A stretch of 64,000 bases of DNA from Albugo candida (taxonomy: Eukaryota > Oomycota > Peronosporomycetes > Albuginales > Albuginaceae), in contig CAJNAR010000156.1 in the NCBI GenBank assembly GCA_905220665.1, forward strand, positions 434,001 through 498,000. The letters are read 5' to 3'. A model generated the notes under the pieces. That model saw only the letters and a list, made by a program, of their open reading frames with translations, had not been told where the DNA came from and did no database searches. Position numbers and translations under genes: made by a program. Numbering within the stretch: the stretch's first letter is position 1; every line of letters begins with the position of its first letter. Positions 32,871-41,789 of this stretch are shown piece by piece.

Positions 32871-33116
32871 ATGCTTGGACAAATCACGAAGAAAGTAACG
32901 CAAAAGATTGTCAAAGCGAATGGATCACGCAATATATCTCGATCCTCAATGAGAATGGGAGGTGACGAGCATCACCAACATTACGTTTTCGAAGGAGATT
33001 TCTCGAGGAAATGGGTAACAGGATTGGCGATCGGTGTCGTAGGCGGAGGTGTTGGTATTCCTTTTGCTTTAGTCAAGTACCAAAATTGGAAGAACGGATT
33101 TCCTCGCAAGGATTGA
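32871..33116 (+). CDS. Cytochrome c oxidase subunit VIIc-like small mitochondrial protein
   Basis: 81 residues in one exon. The N-terminus is basic, amphipathic and free of acidic residues for about 28 positions (ITKKVTQKIVKANGSRNISR), fitting a mitochondrial presequence. It is followed by VFEGDFSRKW, a single glycine-rich membrane helix (VTGLAIGVVGGGVGIPFALV), and KYQNWKNGF. The FxxxxxxKW-x13-(I/T)PF-x3-x-(Y/H)Q-x3-K layout is that of COX7C/Cox8-type subunits of complex IV. Other small single-span inner-membrane proteins are not excluded. Confidence 0.5.
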   Translation: MLGQITKKVTQKIVKANGSRNISRSSMRMGGDEHHQHYVFEGDFSRKWVTGLAIGVVGGGVGIPFALVKYQNWKNGFPRKD

Positions 33117-33254
33117 TATAGCTATTGGCTGATCATATGGGACGAAACGCAGTTCTAAGTAATACAATTACCAATTCTATCTTTCGTCTTGTATTACTTA
33201 CTAAAGTATCGTATCCGATGATACAGAGTCTTTGCGGCAGCGCACTTACTGAAA

Positions 33255-34104
33255 ATGAGTAAGTATCGCGTGTTGTGTCTTCATGGCTACCGTCAAAATG
33301 GCTTGAAACTTCGCGGTCGTCTCGCTGCTTATCGGCGCGCTTTTAAATCCAAGATAGAATTCGGTTCGCGCGCATTTTCATTCTCTCGATTTCCTTACAT
33401 GATATAAGATTTGTGCAGTTTGTTTTGATGGTCCAATACCTGTGCGGTATGTACCGACAAATGAACAACATTCTGAGAGGTATGCTACAAAAGTTGAGCA
33501 GATAGCTTGAAAAATCTTTCTGAAAAAAAAACAAAAGCTTTAGAGTATGTGAGGGAGATGATATTGTGGCTAAACAATTCTCTTGGTGGGACTTTCACAT
33601 CGATGAGCAAACAGGCAAGCACATTTATAGTCGGGTCAACGAGACCATTGACTACATTTCCAAACTCTGTACGGAGCACGGACCTTTTGAAGGGATTCTT
33701 GGATTCAGTCAGGGGGGAATGCTTGCTATGATGCTACTGCAGCTACAGACAGGTCTATGTGACTCATTCTATCTGGAATGGCAGTCTCCCACTAACACGA
33801 TTCACTAGCTGGTTCAAATAATTATGGATTCCAATTCAAATTCGGTATTTTCATTGCTGCGGGAATTTCCCAGGATCAGAATTACAACCGGTCAAATTTA
33901 GATGACGCGTTGATAGATATTCCAACCGTGCATATTATGGGTCGAAGCGATGCGGTCGTTAGCATAGATCGCAGTGAGGTGCTGGCCAAACAGTTCTCAA
34001 ATCCCGTTGTGTTTATTCACGAAGGCGGACATTACATCCCAGCCAACAAAGATCCAAAAGACATCTTAAGAGATTTCTATGATAATATTATCGCCAATTT
34101 ATGA
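33255..34104 (+). CDS. FSH1-type serine hydrolase
   Basis: Spliced protein of 224 residues; exons 33255-33363, 33419-33479, 33544-33752 and 33809-34104; introns 55, 64 and 56 nt. It starts YRVLCLHGYRQNG, the family's oxyanion-hole strand; then EFVCFDGPIPV; QFSWWDFHID; the nucleophile elbow GILGFSQGGMLAMM (Ser in G-F-S-Q-G-G); HIMGRSDAVV with the catalytic Asp; and HEGGHYIP with the catalytic His. This is the alpha/beta-hydrolase family of yeast Fsh1-3, human OVCA2 and fungal LovG, which cleave short esters or thioesters. The enzyme should be cytosolic; the substrate is unknown. All catalytic residues are present. Confidence 0.85.
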
Positions 34105-34198
34105 GAAACAGAATGATCGTGCTGTTTGCAATATACAGTATCTACCGTTAGTTATCCAATTAAGCGCCGTAGCTATCCTCCGAGCGCGTGGTACGATT

Positions 34199-34689
34199 AT
34201 GACTGCTGTCAATGAGACGCGAAGGATCTTCAAAAAGATGGTGAAATTGGCCAAAAGTCTTCCAGTCGAGAAGCAAGCTGGTACGTTATTAAACATCCGA
34301 GCTGAATTCCGAAAGCACCGCGACATTAGAGATCCAATACAGTGCGTACGAATCGATTGAATGCTGCCCCAAAAGCGATCGTCTTACGATACAATCGATT
34401 TGGTAGATTAGCGCAACTTTTGGAACGCGCACAATCCACTATTGGTTATTTGAAAATTGTGACACCGCATAAGCGATCGGGTACATATATTTTTGTGTGT
34501 ATGTCAATCCGATGTAAACTATACGTTTCTCCAGATTCAGGCGTGAAGCATTTTGTATACAAAGACGGAGAACGCATAGAAAAGAGCCTCCAGGCAGGCG
34601 AAAAAGCAAAATTTAAGGTGCAAGATATGGAAGAAGGATTGAAACGCCATAATCAACTCATACGAAGGCAATATTTCATGGATCGATAA
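34199..34689 (+). CDS. LYR-motif (Complex1_LYR) mitochondrial protein
   Basis: Spliced protein of 123 residues; exons 34199-34341, 34407-34480 and 34535-34689; introns 65 and 54 nt. The second intron is a multiple of three and stop-free, so it can hide in a longer frame. The N-terminal part, RRIFKKMVKLAKSLP, then IRAEFRKHRDIRDP, follows the LYR helix pattern, with the Tyr of the motif replaced by Phe/Ile. It continues LAQLLERAQSTIGYLKIVTP, a G-V-K-H-F-V-Y-K-D-G strand and a C-terminal LKRHNQLIRRQYFMDR. LYR proteins are assembly factors or subunits that bind acyl-carrier protein in mitochondria. Which LYRM orthologue this is I cannot say. ATG 34199 opens directly before the LYR helix. Confidence 0.65.
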
Positions 34690-34981
34690 GCAAATAAACG
34701 AGGTATTGAGAGTACAATAGGCATTTCGTAACATGCTATCAGTACTCACGAAGTGTATCGGACCTCGATGCTTCACACTTGTAAGAGATAATTGAAGACC
34801 AATAATCGCTTCATACAGAGGGAAAGCGTGCTTTTTCGCATACATGTGTATCCAGTATCGCTACGTAGCGTTCTCTTGTCACTGCCTATATTTCAGAGCC
34901 TTACTAAATGCGTATACTGTATCTCGGTCCCTTTCATGATACAAAAGTGATTGGTTAAATAGTGCCGCTTTTCGACCCAAA

Positions 34982-36107
34982 ATGGCGGAAATCATCCTCG
35001 ATCCGAGCATCCGCGATTGGGTCGTGTTTCCAATGCTAATCATCTTTGTTTGCTCCGCAATGCTACGACATTATGTTACACTCTTACTAAAGAGCGACAC
35101 TATAGCAAATGCCGACGAATTGCGCCCAATGTGAGTCATAAAATTAGTGACATCCTCATCTAACTTTGTTCCATGACACAGAAACACTATCAAACGAGCC
35201 CAAATCACGCGAATGAATTCCAAATTCATAGATCCGGATGCATACGCCATGCGCAAGGTCTGAAATCATTAATTCTCAGCAGTGTCTTTGCTTACTGCTA
35301 CCACCTGTAAGCATTATTTCATTGCGTCACAAAAAAAGCACGGAATCAAAGGAGTACTTCGCGAAAAAGTGAAAAATGAATCAATGAATCAAATGATGAA
35401 TCCAAATAGTATGCTGGAAATGATGAAAGGAAATATGACTTTCATGGTCTCCAATTTCGTTATGATGGGGCTAATGAGCTACTTTTTCGGAGGATTTGTG
35501 ATCGGTATGTAGCTCTTTCGCTGTGATTATATGTACTCTGTGACACTTTTTTTATTTTCAGCAAAAATTCCATTCTCGCTCACTCAGAAATTCAAAATGA
35601 TGCTACAACGAGGCATCGAATTAAAGTACGATATCGATTCGCTTTACCAAGAAAACTCGTTTGTAACTCGGGAGGGTTGAAGCACCCTTGATGTATCTTA
35701 TGTGTCATCAGTATCGTGGTATTTCCTTGTGATGTTTGGCATTCGTGGTTTTCTCTCACTCATATTGGGCGAACAAAGCGGTAAGCTCAGATGACGCTCG
35801 CATAATTTTGAATCTATTACAGCATTTTGATCGTCTTGTAGCAAGTGACGATACCAAGGCGATGCAAATGCAAATGGGAATGGGAGCAGGAGCAAATATG
35901 GGATTTGATGCGCCCAAAGCTTACAAGCAAGAACGTGTCAACCTTCGCCTTCAAGTGCATGAATGGGCGCTGGAACACGCAGAGAAAAAGCTACTCGGCG
36001 AAGCCATCCCAGTTACAGCTTTAGAGACGAGTGGACCGGCTCCACAAAATTCGACTCCGGCAAATCGGAAAAGTAAATATCAAAAAGTAACAAAACGAAA
36101 GCACTAA
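34982..36107 (+). CDS. EMC3: ER membrane protein complex subunit 3
   Basis: Spliced protein of 281 residues; exons 34982-35130, 35182-35257, 35312-35504, 35562-35625, 35683-35780 and 35842-36107; introns 51, 54, 57, 57 and 61 nt. Diagnostic blocks: [19 protein letters not shown] (first membrane helix), [35 protein letters not shown], then [20 protein letters not shown] (second helix), [39 protein letters not shown] (third helix), LILGEQ and a C-terminal HEWALE tail ending in basic residues. EMC3 is the Oxa1/YidC-superfamily core of the EMC insertase, which inserts tail-anchored and multipass proteins. Splices were chosen because they alone restore YVSSxSWYF and GEQxAxDDT. Confidence 0.9.
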
Positions 36108-36283
36108 TGAAACGTCAAGCTTTTTGTATTGCTTTTGAATGAGATCGAGTCCTGAGGTTCTTTTTTATATTTTTAGTTAGCTTCGAGGGCTACACTATAA
36201 AACAATTCCAAGTCTGGCTTCCAGCAGCTGATGATCGATGGTTGGCTGGCAAATTGCCCAAATTCTTATCTTTTGAGACGCAT

Positions 36284-37444
36284 TTAAATTCCGTTTTTCC
36301 GCATCACAACATCGACAAAGCATCTCGGCCTTTTGTTCGGTATTGTCGATGGTTTCCAATGGCGTTTGCGCATGTTGGCAAACCAGTTTCGAACCTGTTG
36401 TTCACTTAGACCTGTTCGTTCTGCAATAGACGCGCGTTCGGCGGCATTCGGATAAGGATTCGCTTTATGTGCCAAGAACCAACCTCGCATAAACTCATTT
36501 GATTGTCGTGCAAGACGAGGTCGCTTCCCCATCGCCAAGGAGAAGGGAAAGTCATCTTCAGATCCAAGCATATGCTGAGCAACTGCATCGAGACTCTTGT
36601 TTTCAAACATCGGCGAGATTGAAGATACTCGACGTTTGTCTAGAGTTTTGATAGATGCTTTTTGAATCTCGGACATGACCCGCTGGATGCGACGAACAGC
36701 ATCGATACAAAGCGCGACGATAGACTGCCATAAATTCCAATAATATAACGCGGTGACTCTCATCATGTGATCAATTTTAGCGCCAATAAACGATTTCGTA
36801 TTGCTACTTTCATTCTTGACTGATTCCAGCAGGGACAAACAGATCGAATTCAAGTGATGATTCTGATATTTCCGAGCTACACTTTCTAACGTGACGGAAT
36901 GTTTCGACTGCTGCCCATTCAATCGCGACTTAGTAGCCTTCATTGGAATTCGGTATCCCCAAGCTTCTACCGCGACTTGAAAAAGAACGCCAAACAAATA
37001 AGAAGGATTCATGCTCATCCATTGCAATTTCCGAATGAATGGTACCAGAAAATGTTCTCCAACCAATGCATTGATCTTTGAGTTTGCTTCATGCGCCGAC
37101 ATCAAAAAAAGTTGACAATTCTCATCCGAATTCTTGCACGAGACAGCCTCATCCAACGAGCAAGACGCATCCGTGTCATCATCGAAAAGTGAAAATGGAG
37201 AAATTGGATCGTCATCTCCACACGCATTGGGATCGCAAGGAGGCGGGGTACTTGAGTCCATTATTGTCTGATTTTTCTCTTGTTGTATTTTCTCGCAGTC
37301 TTCCGCCGCTTTGTGGATATTAAAGTCTCCGAGTTGGATTGTGATTCTGTTTTGAGACGCAAGTCGCCGTTTGAGATTACTTTTATCGCAACTGTGATGG
37401 TTGTGCAACACAAATTTATAATTGAATCGATTTGGAAATGTCAT
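36284..37444 (-). CDS. TALE-type homeodomain transcription factor
   Basis: 386 residues in one exon from ATG 37444 (a second in-frame ATG at about residue 62, before DSSTPPPCDPNAC, is a possible alternative start). The homeodomain is at about 305-365: EFMRGWFLAHKANPYPNAAE, with the three-residue loop extension and the P-Y-P typical of TALE proteins; then TGLSEQQVRNWFANMRKRHW, where W-F-x-N-x-R is the recognition helix. The middle region (110-300) is helical, with Cys and Trp, and has no named domain. Acidic residues cluster at 75-105. It is probably a nuclear regulator of development, convergent with EMC3 (176 bp apart). Confidence 0.85.
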   Translation of the reverse strand: MTFPNRFNYKFVLHNHHSCDKSNLKRRLASQNRITIQLGDFNIHKAAEDCEKIQQEKNQTIMDSSTPPPCDPNACGDDDPISPFSLFDDDTDASCSLDEAVSCKNSDENCQLFLMSAHEANSKINALVGEHFLVPFIRKLQWMSMNPSYLFGVLFQVAVEAWGYRIPMKATKSRLNGQQSKHSVTLESVARKYQNHHLNSICLSLLESVKNESSNTKSFIGAKIDHMMRVTALYYWNLWQSIVALCIDAVRRIQRVMSEIQKASIKTLDKRRVSSISPMFENKSLDAVAQHMLGSEDDFPFSLAMGKRPRLARQSNEFMRGWFLAHKANPYPNAAERASIAERTGLSEQQVRNWFANMRKRHWKPSTIPNKRPRCFVDVVMRKNGI

Positions 37445-37980
37445 TTCCTATGAGGAAGACGTTGTGACTAGACAGGTCAAAGCGGAAAAGCACTCGCCAA
37501 AGTGTCAATTGGTTGAAAATCAAGTCTCATGCAACTGAAAAACTTGACTCTGCCTTGTCTCGCGCACTTCGTACTGATAAGAGACACGCCAAAAGGTATG
37601 GCAACTAAGAAAATAAGGTCACATTTAGTCAAAATTCCGAGAAAAGAACAATTTTCAAGTCAGTTCAACGGCTATATAGCTTTTATTGAACCGTGACAAA
37701 GACAGTTTTTGTGTAGCCATGTACAATTCGGAAAAGAATTCGACTCCTTCCGCTTACGAAATCAAACATATATCCGATTTGCCTCGTCTATGGACGTTCA
37801 AAGCAACAATCTATGCTGTCTACAAGCGGTATGACACATGGATCTAAATGCAATCGCTCAGAAATCAATCCATCGAATGACATTCGACTCTGAATGACGT
37901 TAACTGATAGATGTGCAAGTTATATCAATTGCACAGTAGTTGCGATACATTTCGAATTGTGAGGTCACGCATTGAGCAGT
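37445..37980. other. Intergenic region between homeodomain gene and CISD2
   Basis: A 536-bp divergent spacer. A short plus-strand frame starts at ATG 37719 (about 43 codons, YNSEKNSTPSAYEIKH) and ends after a potential GTATGA donor. It has no recognisable product and may be an upstream leader or chance. Confidence 0.3.
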
Positions 37981-38575
37981 ATGGACGTCATTCGCCAATA
38001 CGTGAAGGTAAGCGGTGTGACGAGACATATAAAAACAAAGAGATGAGTACGATGTTTTCTCAAGGTTCAACTACCGCGTTATCTTCGAAATCTCCCTCTT
38101 CCTCGCACATTTTCCGGCTTTTCAAAGCTCAAACAAGATGAATGGATGTATTTGGCTCCCTTTCTGATCACAGTGGGTTTAATTTTATACTCGTTTTTTT
38201 GCCCGAGTGGAGGAAAAACTCCCACTAAACGAAAAACGCCACCGCCAAGAATTAATGGATCCATCAAATTATCAAGCGCCAAAGTTGTTGACACACTTAA
38301 AATCACTGATGTTGAAGATCTTTGTGCCAAAGGCGATGGAAAATGTGTGATGTGTCGATGCTGGAAGTCAAAAACTGTATGAAGCTATTTTATAGAATAA
38401 CGGGTCGGTAACGGAGTTGTATGTGTAGTTCCCGTACTGCGATGGTAGCCATACCAAGCACAACAAGGCAACCGGTATGGTATCCCGACATTGTTCAAAA
38501 ATGATCAGGCTGACAAGTCTATTTTGTGCAGGGGATAATGTCGGTCCTTTGATCATTCAATCGGGGAAGAAATGA
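37981..38575 (+). CDS. CISD2: CDGSH iron-sulfur domain protein 2 (CISD2/NAF-1 type)
   Basis: Spliced protein of 142 residues; exons 37981-38007 (only nine codons), 38065-38376, 38429-38474 and 38532-38575; introns 57, 52 and 57 nt. The N-terminus reads VKVQLPRYLRNLPLPRTFSG, then FSKLKQDEWMYLAPF, matching the CISD2-specific VQLPxYLxxLPxPxxxxGF block. One membrane helix (APFLITVGLILYSFF) follows. The 2Fe-2S cradle is C-R-C-W-K-S-K-T-F-P-Y-C-D-G-S-H, giving the three-Cys one-His ligand set, then KHNKATGDNVGPLIIQ. CISD2 sits in the ER and mitochondrial outer membrane and acts in Ca2+ and iron-sulfur homeostasis. All ligands are intact. Confidence 0.92.
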
Positions 38576-38696
38576 GCAATGTTTTGACCATGAGCAAGAC
38601 TTTATCAAATTTGAATTTTCAAAGGTTATAAATAAAGAAAATTTTGCCGACATGACCACACGACACGAATGACAGTGGCCTGACTCTACAAATATA

Positions 38697-39239
38697 TCAT
38701 TCTGAACGATGACTCGGTGCACCTTGAGAACTTGAGACGTTGCTGTGCAAAGTCGTGCTCACCTCCTTCACTATACTGTCATCTACGTGATTTATAGCAC
38801 ATTGATAATTCCACTTGTCTAGTCGATTCTTGATCGTTTGGGGGCTCACTCGAATCCCAAATCGTGACATGAGGAGCTCTGTCATACGATTCAGCGTCAG
38901 ATCGGCATATGCAGATAGCTGCTCACGCAAGAAAAGCATATGCGTGTGCGTCACTTTTTCAAATCGCTTTCCCCCCCAGCTTCCACGTTTCGCGCTCATT
39001 CCTGTCCGATCATCACTAACCCAGCGATACGCCGTCTTCACATTTACATTGAATTTACGTGCGACCATCTTCCAATCTCGTCCAGTCCGTGCGACACTAA
39101 GAATCTCTGCTTTCGCTTCTGGACAATACTTTGTGTACTTGTTAGGATGCAAAACCTCTTTTGACTTTACATCCACGAGCGTTTGACGCGGAACGTCTTC
39201 AAATCTTACAACTAGAGCCTTTTCAGTCGAAGTATCCAT
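38697..39239 (-). CDS. HTH protein derived from an IS630/Tc1-like transposase N-terminus
   Basis: 180 residues in one exon from ATG 39239. Residues about 35-85 form a homeodomain-like helix-turn-helix (CPEAKAEILSVARTGRDWKM, then VNVKTAYRWVSD). Residues about 95-145 look like a second winged-helix unit (LREQLSAYADLTLNRMTELL, then FGIRVSPQTIKNRLDKW). This is the bipartite DNA-binding region of IS630/Tc1-mariner transposases, but the frame ends where the DDE domain should start, and I see no DDE remains downstream towards 38576. The frame is clean over 180 codons, so it may be a domesticated DNA-binding protein rather than debris. A short tandem repeat lies just upstream of its start. Confidence 0.6.
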   Translation of the reverse strand: MDTSTEKALVVRFEDVPRQTLVDVKSKEVLHPNKYTKYCPEAKAEILSVARTGRDWKMVARKFNVNVKTAYRWVSDDRTGMSAKRGSWGGKRFEKVTHTHMLFLREQLSAYADLTLNRMTELLMSRFGIRVSPQTIKNRLDKWNYQCAINHVDDSIVKEVSTTLHSNVSSSQGAPSHRSE

Positions 39240-39860
39240 CAGCTATATGCTACGGAGCATCATGACGATTATAAGGTGCCAAAACAAGATATAACATCAT
39301 ACCTCCGCAACTTGAGTTGTTTTTATCTCAGCTTGAGCTTGTTTTACTCTCAGCTTGAGCTTGTTTTTCTCTCAGCTTGAGCTTAGTTTTTCTAATATAT
39401 TAGCCAATCATGCTACTTAAATGTTACTATTTGACATTAGTGGATCACTGTGCATGTTTTCGACTCAAATGGAGACAATTCCAATGTACAAATTATAGGT
39501 TTGCATAGACGGTTTTAATACATGTTTAAAGTCAGTGGCTTTTCTTTTCATCCAATTCTACAGCGATCGATGTGATTTCTTCCACTTGACTAGTTCGTTG
39601 CTTCCACGATGCCATCAAGTTAGACTGCATACATCAATCTCCTTCACGCATCGTCTGCTGACTTTCACAACCGCACTACCTTATAGACGACCTCTGTAAA
39701 ATTTTTGTTCCCTATCAGACGTCTGATTGCGTCTCTTTTGTCACCTGCCATTTTCTTTCTGTACAATTTGCCTCTACAAAAAATTCACGTTCTTGTTTTC
39801 TTCTTTATTCCCTAATTTCTATATCATTCGTGTCGACGCGAAAGACTTACGATTGTCTCG
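39240..39860. promoter_or_regulatory. Divergent spacer of HTH protein and START-FYVE genes
   Basis: A 621-bp non-coding gap. It contains the 22-bp tandem repeat at 39309-39393 on the HTH side. The right 150 bp, next to the START-FYVE start codon, are rich in T and C (for example TTTTCTTCTTTATTCCC), as often seen upstream of oomycete genes. No gene is supported here. Confidence 0.4.
39309..39393. repeat. 22-bp tandem repeat, about 3.5 copies
   Basis: The core TCAGCTTGAGCT occurs at 39328, 39350 and 39372, exactly 22 bp apart. The units are separated by TGTTTT(A/T)CTC, and a degenerate copy (CAACTTGAGTTG) precedes them at about 39308. It sits 70-150 bp upstream of the HTH-protein start codon. 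Confidence 0.85.
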
Positions 39861-41702
39861 ATGACTGAGCCAAACACGCAACTAAAAAGTGGCCGTAAAT
39901 TCCCCTTACATCAGTTAGAGCTTCCGCAAGTTAGGCTCGCTCGACACCAACTCAATCAGCTTCGACATCTCGCACAAACACTCAAAAATCGCTTGCAAAA
40001 TGATCCAAATATTTGTGCACCACAAATTGCGAACAAGCGAACAAATAAAAGCAAAGAAATGGATTACACATTGTATCAGGATCGCGATAAAATGACATTT
40101 GTCGGTCAGAAAGAGTTTCGCGACGACATTACGTACGGAGTCATTATCGAGCAATCAAAAGCTATTTCGACACAGGAACAGCGCTTTAAATTTGGTGGAA
40201 AAACATTCATTCTCGACAGCTCGATTGTGCATTTGATCGAATCAGAGGCACCTAACGATCCTTTCCATTTTATTGGACTGAAATGGTATGTGATTCAGTC
40301 TCCGATTTTGGAACAGCTCATTTCGCCTCGAGACTTTTTATGTTTGGAAATGACAGGAACGCTACTCAATGAGGAAACAGGAGAGAAACGTTTGTATCGT
40401 ATTTTGCATTCTGTAGACATTCTTTTCCGAAATCAGTCGGAAATTGATATGTTGGGATTTGTACGAGGATACATGAATGCGACGTATATATACAGCATGT
40501 GCTCTCATACTCAAAAGGTGCAGGTCGCAGTGAAGGCCAATTTGGAACCGAGAGGAAAGATTTCGACATGGTTTGCGGCCAAATATTGCATCGGATACTG
40601 GAAATCGACCATCGCGATGGCAGTCGATCAACAGAGCAAGTCAAAAAGAGGAAAGCATCGGTCTTTCTTACAGCGAACTTCTTCCGTGAGTGATACTTTA
40701 CGACGTCGTACAACAACAAATATTCCTCGTGATCGTTCGGTTGATTATCAGAGAGTCTGGGAAAGTAGTCGAGCTGGCTCGACATGTTCAGCAAGAGCGT
40801 TGAATTCATCATTAGGTCCATCTGCACCGCGATTGGGAACTCGTATGATGTGCGCTATGTGCTATCGCTCAATTCGCTCATCACATCCGGAAAGAGAGCG
40901 TTGTGGATCGTGTATGCGCTCAATTTGCTCCAATTGTTCCGATGATGTTCATGAAGTCTCCAGCGCTCGATCTGCGAGTAGTTGTATAATTTTTAGAAAA
41001 GTTTGTAAGAAGTGCAATCAACAGCGACAAATTCCAACTCCAAACACATGTCAAAGAAGCGATACAATGGAATCGAATGTCTTTCATGGTCACGCGATAT
41101 CTCACAATCCCTACGTACATAACAATCAAACTGATCTGATCGACCTATTGGCGACTTCAAATGCTGGAGATTGTCCATCCTGGTCATCACTTTCTTCGCT
41201 CGATTCAGACGCTTTGTCTAGTAGAAGCAGTCAACGACACGATAAAGAAGTCACCAAAGATATCAATGAGGCCCTCCGCCAACACAGTACTCGTACTTGG
41301 AATTCGGAGCATGGAAGGAATCCAACGTCACATCAAGAAAGCGAATTTCAGGTAAAGGATGCTGGCGCATTTCACAAAAACGGACAATATGGTGAATGTT
41401 CAATTAATCAGTCAAAATTTACGCACTCCAAATTATTGCATTCCGCATCAAGAGGGTCTTCTGTCGCGACAGTGAGCAGCATCTCCAACGACAGCGCGCC
41501 TCGTTTTAGCAGCCTGTATCGATCTTCAACGTCTTCCTGCAAAATGTCTCGCGTACCGCCGAGACTTTCATCAAGTGCCATTGGAAGCAACTTGTCCACA
41601 TCACAATTTCCAACATTGAAGAAGGTCGAAGCATCTCTCGCCAATCAAGCTTATTTATTATACTGCATCCAACAAGAATGTGCCAAGCAACGCGCTGTAT
41701 AG
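39861..41702 (+). CDS. START-domain protein with C-terminal FYVE-like zinc finger
   Basis: 613 residues in one exon from ATG 39861. The N-terminal part (about 60-280) fits the START-like lipid-binding fold of oomycete proteins: DDITYGVIIEQSKAISTQEQ, PFHFIGLKWYVIQSP, RDFLCLEMTG and EKRLYRILHSVD. Residues about 328-385 carry a degenerate FYVE/RING-type finger: C-x2-C (MMCAMC), C-x2-C (RCGSC), C-x2-C (ICSNC) and C-x2-C (VCKKC). The canonical R-R-H-H-C-R is replaced by CMRSICSNC. The rest is Ser-rich and disordered. START-FYVE fusions are a large oomycete-specific family, presumably membrane-lipid sensors. It is convergent with the next gene (87 bp between stops). Confidence 0.8.
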   Translation: MTEPNTQLKSGRKFPLHQLELPQVRLARHQLNQLRHLAQTLKNRLQNDPNICAPQIANKRTNKSKEMDYTLYQDRDKMTFVGQKEFRDDITYGVIIEQSKAISTQEQRFKFGGKTFILDSSIVHLIESEAPNDPFHFIGLKWYVIQSPILEQLISPRDFLCLEMTGTLLNEETGEKRLYRILHSVDILFRNQSEIDMLGFVRGYMNATYIYSMCSHTQKVQVAVKANLEPRGKISTWFAAKYCIGYWKSTIAMAVDQQSKSKRGKHRSFLQRTSSVSDTLRRRTTTNIPRDRSVDYQRVWESSRAGSTCSARALNSSLGPSAPRLGTRMMCAMCYRSIRSSHPERERCGSCMRSICSNCSDDVHEVSSARSASSCIIFRKVCKKCNQQRQIPTPNTCQRSDTMESNVFHGHAISHNPYVHNNQTDLIDLLATSNAGDCPSWSSLSSLDSDALSSRSSQRHDKEVTKDINEALRQHSTRTWNSEHGRNPTSHQESEFQVKDAGAFHKNGQYGECSINQSKFTHSKLLHSASRGSSVATVSSISNDSAPRFSSLYRSSTSSCKMSRVPPRLSSSAIGSNLSTSQFPTLKKVEASLANQAYLLYCIQQECAKQRAV

Positions 41703-41789
41703 ATTGTCTACGTCTATGGCTCCAGCCTCAACTCTATTGTACATGTCAAACATCCACCTCACCGATTTTCAGACTTTGGCCGGAAATGC

